From contig CAAEOE010000069.1 in assembly GCA_900757505.1 (NCBI GenBank), positions 1 to 7,485 on the forward strand: a DNA stretch of 7,485 nt, written 5' to 3'. The notes below the pieces were generated by a model, which saw only the letters and a list, made by a program, of their open reading frames with translations, made no database searches and was not told the DNA's origin. The stretch comes from an uncultured Collinsella sp. (GTDB lineage Bacteria; Actinomycetota; Coriobacteriia; Coriobacteriales; Coriobacteriaceae). The position numbers and the translations under genes are program-made. Each line of letters starts with the position of its first letter. Positions within the stretch are counted from its first letter, which is position 1. This document shows, in pieces, positions 1-3,467 of the stretch.

Positions 1-1
1 C

Positions 2-112
2 CTCACCAACTCGTTCTACTTCATCGAGGCCGGCACGCTCGTGGAAAAGATCAAGTCGTCCTCGCAGACGCTCAAGCAGGAATACCTCGATACATACGAA
101 GGAGGTGAATGA
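2..112 (+). CDS. 3' end of an unrecognised gene (partial, 36 residues)
   Basis: An open frame enters from the left edge and ends at a TGA at 110-112. The visible tail starts LTNSFYFIEAGTLVEKIKSS and finishes with a charged, probably helical stretch ending EGGE. I do not recognise the family from so short a piece, and no motif can be assigned. The stop lies one base before the ATG of the next gene, and the last codons (GGA GGT GAA) are also the ribosome-binding site of that gene. The two are therefore probably co-transcribed and translationally coupled. GC-rich codon use supports real coding. Confidence 0.65.
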   Translation, partial: LTNSFYFIEAGTLVEKIKSSSQTLKQEYLDTYEGGE

Positions 113-113
113 C

Positions 114-542
114 ATGATAGGCAAGAGCTATGCAAAGATAGCGATTGTTGGCTTTGTACTTTGTCTTGTAATGGTGCTATGTGCATCATTTGCGAGGTAT
201 AGGTCCGAGCAGTCGTTCATCGATGGCGCTGAAAATGGGTTTGGCATAGACGGGATGTATGTCAACGATGGCGCGACCAGGCCGTCTATGGCGATTCTTG
301 CAGGCGAAGATATGGAATGGCAAATCTGTAATGACGATGGCTCTTGTCTGAGTGGTCGTTTGGCCGCAACGAGCGACCCGAATTCGTTCGATCTTCTCGA
401 CAATGATGGAGCGGATTGCGGTTCTGTTCACCTTTCATATGCATCGCGAGACGGGATGGACGGCATTCTCTATGTCTCCCACGAGACTGGCGATTTCAAG
501 ATGCGTAGGACTAACCGAGTGCCGGCTTTTATCGAGGAGTGA
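114..542 (+). CDS. Small membrane-anchored extracytoplasmic protein (142 aa)
   Basis: The ATG at 114 is chosen because GGAGGT at 101-106 lies seven bases upstream. An in-frame GTG at 105 would overlap that ribosome site. The N-terminus is a short basic stretch followed by one hydrophobic segment (residues about 6-25, AKIAIVGFVLCLVMVLCASF), which acts as an uncleaved signal anchor. The cysteines there do not follow a good lipobox, since the residue before each is Leu. The rest is hydrophilic and rich in Asp and Gly, with alternating patterns such as MEWQICNDDGSCLSGRL and GILYVSHETGDFKMRRT that suggest a small beta-sheet domain outside the cell. A Cys pair (about residues 66 and 71) could form a disulfide. 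No family is recognised. It sits one base behind the upstream gene, so the two probably form an operon. Confidence 0.75.
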   Translation: MIGKSYAKIAIVGFVLCLVMVLCASFARYRSEQSFIDGAENGFGIDGMYVNDGATRPSMAILAGEDMEWQICNDDGSCLSGRLAATSDPNSFDLLDNDGADCGSVHLSYASRDGMDGILYVSHETGDFKMRRTNRVPAFIEE

Positions 543-621
543 GAGTTCCCGACGGCCTGCCGATCAGGCCGCCGGGGTATTGAACCCCGCATTCATCCGT
601 ACACACACGGATGAATGCGGG
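543..621 (+). repeat. Cluster of three hairpins, including a 15-bp perfect inverted repeat
   Basis: Three stems follow the stop codon at 542. The first is GGCCTG (554-559) with CAGGCC (565-570). The second is CGGGG (573-577) with CCCCG (585-589). The third is CCCGCATTCATCCGT (586-600) with its exact complement at 607-621, around a six-base ACACAC loop. The second and third stems share bases 586-589 and so compete. The third stem could act as a terminator, but no T-run follows it. It may instead be a processing, recombination or cruciform site. Confidence 0.7.
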
Positions 622-644
622 AAGTGTCCGGATGAAGTTGATAA

Positions 645-980
645 TCAAGGAAACAAAGCCGTTCTGCCTGGGACGGCTTTGGCCTGGACTTTAACTACAA
701 CATCGCAATCGACACTTATCAGCTCGCGCAACGCGCATGGCCAGATCTCGGACGCTGGTGCATGGAGGACCTTCGAGATTTACTGGACATCCAAAACGAC
801 GACGCACACCGCGTGCTCGCCGACTGCGAAGACGAGATGGCTGTTTACAATGCGATCAGAAATGGCGTGAAGCCCGGAGATCTTTCTGTGGAACCGCCGC
901 GCCGTCGCGCGAGCCGACCGGGCAACCCGGGCAATCTGGTCCCAGCTCCCCCGGTCGTATTCCTACGATATCGCCCCTAA
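645..980 (+). pseudogene. Remnant of a DnaQ-like (DEDDh) 3'-5' exonuclease, C-terminal part only
   Basis: In one open frame from 645 (just after a TAA at 642) to a TAA at 978, the product contains AIDTYQLAQRAWPDLGRW, then DLRDLLDIQNDDAHRVLADC, then EDEMAVYNAI. DEDDh exonucleases of the DNA polymerase III epsilon type have this pattern: an IDTxxLAR segment after the Exo II region, and an Exo III motif HxAxxD (here H-R-V-L-A-D, about 816-833). The N-terminal half with the Exo I D-x-E and the Exo II motif is absent. The only ATG in the remnant (762) has no convincing ribosome site, and the tail after about 880 is Pro/Arg-rich and probably random read-through. I infer a 5'-deleted gene whose break lies close to the hairpin cluster at 554-680. 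An unusual truncated but expressed protein cannot be excluded. Confidence 0.55.
655..680 (+). repeat. 8-bp inverted repeat (hairpin)
   Basis: AAAGCCGT (655-662) is complemented exactly by ACGGCTTT (673-680), with a ten-base loop. It lies at the 5' edge of the exonuclease remnant, where recognisable homology starts. It may mark a rearrangement point or be the terminator of a lost gene. No T-run longer than three follows it. Confidence 0.4.
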
Positions 981-992
981 ATCACCAATGTG

Positions 993-1232
993 TCAGACAA
1001 AGAATGAGGCAATGGCTATGATCACGCCTACGGCAGATGCAACGACTGCGCCTTTTTTCCTCTCCTTTAGTCCGACGAATAGGGTTGCCGTAAAGTAAAG
1101 GGCGGAAATGCAGGCTATGGCAAGTGAAACGAGTTCCTTGGGCGGTTTCAGCAAAAGGTCGCTAGCAAAGAGTAATGCAAGCAGGGCAAAGCCGATTGTG
1201 TTCAAGTATCTCGATTGATTTTGCGACAACAT
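993..1232 (-). CDS. Small three-helix membrane protein (79 aa)
   Basis: On the minus strand an ATG at 1232 is preceded by AAGGAAG with a spacing of about five bases, and the frame ends at a TGA (993-995). The product is almost entirely hydrophobic: predicted membrane segments lie at about residues 11-29, 34-54 and 60-79. They are separated by a basic/proline loop (KPPKE) and a strongly basic loop (KERKKG). No catalytic motif is visible and I do not recognise a family. The 37-aa gene ends 12 bases upstream, and its stop codon overlaps the start of this gene's ribosome site, so the pair is probably one transcript with coupled translation. Plausible roles such as immunity protein or small transporter subunit are guesses only. 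Confidence 0.7.
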   Translation of the reverse strand: MLSQNQSRYLNTIGFALLALLFASDLLLKPPKELVSLAIACISALYFTATLFVGLKERKKGAVVASAVGVIIAIASFFV

Positions 1233-1244
1233 GGCAACTTCCTT

Positions 1245-1358
1245 TCAGAACATGCAAGTGAAAAGTCGGTACGATGTCATTGCGGTTGCAAACAAGCCGC
1301 CGCCAGGACCGGTTGTCACGAGACCGGCGATAACGCATTTTCTCGGTTTCCAGCTCAT
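1245..1358 (-). CDS. Very small hydrophobic protein (37 aa)
   Basis: The minus-strand ATG at 1358 follows a purine-rich GAGAGGGG about six bases upstream, and the frame closes with a TGA at 1245-1247. The peptide reads MSWKPRKC, then a Gly/Ala/Val-rich hydrophobic stretch VIAGLVTTGPGGGLFATAMT, then SYRLFTCMF. This gives a basic N-terminus followed by one membrane-spanning or signal-like helix. The stop codon (TTC TGA AAGGAAG) merges into the ribosome site of the following 79-aa gene, typical of coupled bacterial genes. It could be a leader peptide, a small membrane protein or a peptide substrate. I recognise no family. Confidence 0.5.
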   Translation of the reverse strand: MSWKPRKCVIAGLVTTGPGGGLFATAMTSYRLFTCMF

Positions 1359-1381
1359 GACAGACCCCTCTCTCATGGTGC

Positions 1382-1420
1382 AACGTATACATTATGAGAT
1401 ATACACATTTTGTCCTATAA
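1382..1420 (-). promoter_or_regulatory. AT-rich region with a promoter-like site for the 37-aa and 79-aa genes
   Basis: Upstream of the 37-aa gene the minus strand carries an AT-rich block containing CATAATG and GTATATC, and a short palindrome GTATAC at 1385-1390 on the plus strand. CATAAT could be a -10 element, but no good -35 lies at 16-18 bases. The palindrome could be a repressor half-site. This is weak evidence based mainly on base composition and position. Confidence 0.3.
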
Positions 1421-1509
1421 GCCCCAAGGATGACGATTCCAATACGGACGACGACACCAAAACCGGCATCGACGGCTCCATGGACGATTCGGATTCCAAA
1501 TAGGCCCTG

Positions 1510-1965
1510 TTAGTTGAGCCACTTCTTTGCCGGTGTCGTATACGAGACCGCTATACCCGCGGCAATTGCCATCAGGCAGCTCGCGATGAATCCGAACTCA
1601 TACTTCAAAACGTTTGTTGCGGTCAGGGCGATAATCAACACTGTCAGAATTTGCAGGATTATCGTTATTGCGAAGAGATTGATTCCTTGTTTGGCCGAAG
1701 TCGCTGATTGAGTTTGGCTTCGTTGATTCAGGTTGAGGCAGACAAGGAAAGCGACCAGTTCGCTTGATAAGGGGCCGACTACATAGAAAAAGATTGCGTC
1801 AATGAAGCCAATAGTGTTGTAAGTGTTGTAAGTTGTTTCGCCGGAAAACACAGCGTATAAAGCATATCCAAATCTTGGCTGATTCATGTATGAGTCCGAA
1901 AAGACGAAGAGCGTCAATATTGCTACTACCAGAAGTGCATTCAGGGCAAGTCGTTTGCTTTTCAT
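1510..1965 (-). CDS. Four-helix integral membrane protein (151 aa)
   Basis: The minus-strand ATG at 1965 is preceded by GGAAGGAG with a seven-base spacer, a near-ideal ribosome site. The frame ends at a TAA (1510-1512). The sequence shows a short basic N-terminus (MKSKR) and hydrophobic segments at about residues 7-24, 53-78, 96-117 and 121-143, ending in a basic tail (TTPAKKWLN). An extracytoplasmic loop between helices 1 and 2 contains a short tandem YNT-YNT, encoded by a 9-bp duplication. I do not recognise a family and no catalytic residues stand out. It is separated from the downstream 37-aa gene by about 150 bases, so it may be a separate transcript. Lower GC than the pilin and the 718-aa gene suggests a different origin. 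Confidence 0.8.
   Translation of the reverse strand: MKSKRLALNALLVVAILTLFVFSDSYMNQPRFGYALYAVFSGETTYNTYNTIGFIDAIFFYVVGPLSSELVAFLVCLNLNQRSQTQSATSAKQGINLFAITIILQILTVLIIALTATNVLKYEFGFIASCLMAIAAGIAVSYTTPAKKWLN
1814..1831 (+). repeat. 9-bp tandem duplication inside the four-helix membrane protein gene
   Basis: GTGTTGTAA occurs twice in direct succession at 1814-1822 and 1823-1831, and a third partial copy starts at 1832. Because the unit is nine bases, the gene stays in frame; it adds three residues to an external loop of the encoded protein. Confidence 0.8.
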
Positions 1966-1998
1966 CGATCGCTCCTTCCGGATGAACTTTATTATGTA

Positions 1999-2026
1999 AT
2001 TATACAGCAGTCATTTGTTATTCAAA
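1999..2026 (-). promoter_or_regulatory. Promoter of the four-helix membrane protein gene
   Basis: On the minus strand there is a perfect TATAAT -10 element (plus-strand 1999-2004). A -35-like TTTGAA (plus-strand 2021-2026) lies 16 bases further upstream. The spacing to the ATG at 1965 leaves a short 5' leader with the GGAAGGAG ribosome site. The surrounding DNA is markedly AT-rich, which supports a promoter. Confidence 0.55.
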
Positions 2027-2064
2027 GAATTTGACTGTCCTAAATAACATGCACTTTCGCTGGA

Positions 2065-2092
2065 GGGTCGCTGTTTGGCGGCCCCCTTTTTT
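2065..2092 (+). terminator. Rho-independent terminator upstream of the toxin gene
   Basis: GGGTCGC (2065-2071) pairs with GCGGCCC (2078-2084), with one G-U pair and a six-base loop. Two C's and then six T's (2087-2092) follow. It would stop plus-strand transcription before the small toxin gene, isolating that gene from readthrough. No clear gene ends just before it on this strand, so it may end a short RNA starting in the AT-rich region around 1990-2040. Confidence 0.65.
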
Positions 2093-2118
2093 GCACAGGC
2101 GCGGTGGGATGGTAATAT
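2091..2118 (+). promoter_or_regulatory. Candidate promoter of the holin-like toxin gene
   Basis: TTGCAC (2091-2096) and TAATAT (2113-2118) are separated by 16 bases. An alternative is an extended -10 TGATAGAAT at 2139-2147 with no -35. Either would give an mRNA with a structured 5' leader before the ATG at 2211. Neither match is strong. Confidence 0.35.
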
Positions 2119-2183
2119 CGGGCGGGAGTCAGCCGCCCTGATAGAATCGTCCTTGCTGTCGGCAGCCCTCGTGCCGGGCAGAG

Positions 2184-2202
2184 CCCTCCATTTGATGGGA
2201 GG
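2184..2202 (+). promoter_or_regulatory. Hairpin enclosing the ribosome-binding site of the toxin gene
   Basis: CCCTCC (2184-2189) is exactly complementary to GGGAGG (2197-2202), the ribosome site of the small gene starting at 2211, with a seven-base loop. Two more short stems lie just upstream (GGGC/GCCC at 2176-2186 and GGGCGG/CCGCCC at 2120-2138). Structured leaders that hide the ribosome site are typical of type I toxin messages. This supports translational control of the toxin. Confidence 0.6.
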
Positions 2203-2210
2203 TGATGCCC

Positions 2211-2336
2211 ATGACCGATTTCACCGAGCTCGTGAAGCTCCTGACCGCTATGGTCTCGCTCCTCACGGCCCTTGTCGGCCTTTCCAAGGCACTCAAGCAG
2301 GGCTCGAAGCCCAAAAAGAAAGGCCACCGTCGCTAA
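2211..2336 (+). CDS. Small holin-like (type I toxin-like) membrane peptide, 41 aa
   Basis: The ATG at 2211 has GGGAGGT ending seven bases upstream. An in-frame ATG at 2205 is too close to that site. The product is MTDFTELVKLLTAMVSLLTA followed by LVGLSKALKQGSKPKKKGHRR. It has an acidic start, one hydrophobic helix (about residues 8-26) and a strongly basic tail, the layout of the small 'putative holin-like toxin' peptides of Gram-positive bacteria. Such peptides insert in the membrane and depolarise it when antisense or structural control fails. The hairpin over the ribosome site and the flanking terminator-like structures fit that role. An antitoxin RNA is expected on the opposite strand, but I could not identify a convincing promoter for one. 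A harmless small membrane protein remains possible. Confidence 0.65.
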   Translation: MTDFTELVKLLTAMVSLLTALVGLSKALKQGSKPKKKGHRR

Positions 2337-2361
2337 GACGATGACCCAACTTCATTAAGCA

Positions 2362-2398
2362 ACGGCTCTGCCCAGCTCTCTACAACTTGGGCTGCCGT
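2362..2398 (+). terminator. Hairpin downstream of the toxin gene
   Basis: ACGGC (2362-2366) pairs with GCCGT (2394-2398), and inside this GCCCA (2370-2374) pairs with TGGGC (2388-2392). The result is a two-tier stem 25 bases after the toxin stop codon. No T-run follows, so termination would be weak. The structure could instead stabilise the 3' end of the mRNA or be part of an antisense RNA on the other strand. Confidence 0.4.
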
Positions 2399-2420
2399 CG
2401 GCATCATTCTACCCTCCTGA

Positions 2421-2609
2421 CAAGGAATTCGTCCATATTTCAAAAACCAAATTGCGTTTGCTATCGAAGTTCATCCATCGTCCATGTACATGAGCGGAAC
2501 AGCGGAAACCGTTCGCTATGCTCCTGACCGTGCCAAAGAATTACTCGAAACGGGACCACGAGAGTACGATCGTTTGCCGGATAGCCGCCACTACGACGGA
2601 TATCCTTGA
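2421..2609 (+). pseudogene. Fragment of an unrecognised gene, no valid start
   Basis: An open frame from just after a TGA (2418) to a TGA (2607) encodes a protein-like sequence containing RPYFKNQIAFAIEVHPSS, SGTAETVRYAPDRAKELLE and GPREYDRLPDSRHYDGYP. The composition is balanced, unlike a chance frame. The internal ATGs at 2484 and 2490 have no ribosome site, and the coding-like part starts before them. I infer the 3' end of a gene whose 5' end was lost. No family is recognised. Confidence 0.4.
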
Positions 2610-2804
2610 TAGTAAGCGCTAGAATGATTTTGCTCTTATGGAGCTCAGCCCCGGCTGGTAAACCTGACGTTCGGCGCGGTGTACGTGGACGCGCCTGGAG
2701 AGCTTGACCTCAAGTACGTTCAAGCCTAGGGGCCTAAGCCCCCCGCGCTCAAACCTAGGCTTGAGAGAGCAGACTGGCAGGCAGCAACCGGGATATAAAC
2801 GATT
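2610..2804 (+). other. Region with a possible gene remnant and an 11-bp inverted repeat
   Basis: No complete gene is visible. A frame from 2628 to a TAG at 2727, without a start codon, encodes a short tail LVNLTFGAVYVDAPGELDL that could be another gene remnant; this is weakly supported. TCAAGCCTAGG (2720-2730) has an exact inverted copy CCTAGGCTTGA (2754-2764). Inside it a smaller stem GGGGC/GCCCC lies at 2729-2742, sharing bases with the larger one. The structure overlaps the stop codon of the possible remnant and could be an old terminator or an element end. Confidence 0.4.
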
Positions 2805-2806
2805 TA

Positions 2807-2837
2807 GGGGGAGTACTGGCGTACTCCCCTATTTTTT
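2807..2837 (+). terminator. Strong rho-independent terminator
   Basis: GGGGAGTAC (2808-2816) pairs perfectly with GTACTCCCC (2821-2829) around a TGGC loop. After TA come six T's (2832-2837). This is the clearest terminator in the left half. It would end plus-strand transcripts coming from the toxin/remnant region and protects the following divergent region from readthrough. Confidence 0.8.
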
Positions 2838-2991
2838 ACTGAGTAGCCGAAAAAACGAGGCAACGAGAGGCGATTTAAGGTGCCTGAAAACAGGTACCCC
2901 TAGCGGGTATCCAAGTAGGTCTTTTTGGGGTCGTATTCGCGATTGTGTTAAGCCGTTTACCTGGGCGTTTGGTTTCGAATGGGCGTTTTGG
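2838..2991. other. Intergenic stretch with a small hairpin
   Basis: No gene is supported here. GGTGCCTG/CAGGTACC (2879-2898, one G-U pair, AAAA loop) forms an 8-bp hairpin that could weakly terminate the minus-strand gene ending at 2992. No T-run long enough for a confident terminator call is present on that strand. Long frames crossing this area on both strands have poor composition and look like chance. Confidence 0.35.
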
Positions 2992-3285
2992 CTATTTTTG
3001 CGGTGCGCTTGCCGCTGGGGTGTCATCGTCTGGGTCGTGAACGACATACCAGCTGTTTTGGTAATGGCAGATGTCGCGGCACGTACCGTCCCCGACGACC
3101 ACGTGCCAGGACTCGGACCGCCTGTTCCTGCCGAGCGCCCACGAACGGGAGCTGTAGGACTCGATGCGGTCGAACGGGTAGACGGTGCCGTCGTACCATT
3201 TGATGCCCCACGGGGCGTACTCGCCGTCGGGGCGGCACTCGACGAGGGCCGTGACCAAACGTATCGACTTCTCGCTCTCCCCCAC
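2992..3285 (-). CDS. Small conserved-looking beta-rich protein (97 aa), function unknown
   Basis: The start is a GTG at 3285 with AAAGGGGAG about six bases upstream on the minus strand. The frame ends in TAG at 2992. The product contains VTALVECRPDGEYAPWGIKW, then DGTVYPFDRIESYSSRSWAL, then SESWHVVVGDGTCRDICHY and a final NSWYVVHDPDDDTP. From memory, many Gram-positive genomes encode small proteins with the order 'xxVxAxFDxDGxITPxxIxWEDGRxYxIDRVxDxR...YTVRIGG...YLFYEDDRWFVE'. This sequence follows that order closely but is diverged, and it has additional Cys/His (GTCRDICHY). The comparison is unverified. It is transcribed divergently from the pilin gene, with about 170 bases between the two starts, so the two could share a control region. 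Confidence 0.65.
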   Translation of the reverse strand: MGESEKSIRLVTALVECRPDGEYAPWGIKWYDGTVYPFDRIESYSSRSWALGRNRRSESWHVVVGDGTCRDICHYQNSWYVVHDPDDDTPAASAPQK

Positions 3286-3361
3286 GATGGCTCCCCTTTC
3301 GAATCAATAACGAACGCGTGTTCTATCGTAGCGCAATCTCGATGGTTGACCGTCGATGCGG

Positions 3362-3467
3362 TTGCCGCTGCGGCAAGACCGGTGCAAATATTTGGAATAG
3401 CCCTACGCTCGGCGATGTATCTACAAACCCTGAGCGAAGGGAGTGTCGCATATGCATGCAGCGGCAA
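3362..3467 (+). promoter_or_regulatory. Structured leader of the pilin gene with long-range pairing at the start codon (copy A)
   Basis: TTGCCGCTGC (3362-3371) is an exact inverted complement of GCAGCGGCAA (3458-3467), which begins in the second start codon and covers the first codons. The upstream arm can alternatively fold on itself (TTGCC/GGCAA, 3362-3376). CCCT (3428-3431) can pair with AGGG (3438-3441), which is part of the ribosome site AAGGGAG. CGCTC (3406-3410) can pair with GAGCG (3432-3436). All these elements are kept in copy B. This looks like an RNA device controlling initiation. I match it to no known riboswitch class. Confidence 0.5.

Noticed and set aside
1231..1503. Plus-strand 90-codon frame ending in an acidic tail (DDDSNTDDDTKTGIDGSMDD)
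   Set aside because: The first half is opposite the better-supported 37-aa gene and there is no ribosome site. The acidic tail looks coding-like and could be a gene remnant, but this is too weak to call.
3318..3455. Upstream extension of the pilin frame from a GTG at 3318
   Set aside because: The extension runs through the conserved untranslated leader with its ribosome site, gives an unlikely 66-residue Cys/Arg-rich leader, and copy B does not preserve it as a frame joined to the pilin.
3362..3455. A cyclic-di-GMP or other known riboswitch in the pilin leader
   Set aside because: Although c-di-GMP riboswitches often precede pilin genes, I could not align the conserved bases of the known classes to this leader.
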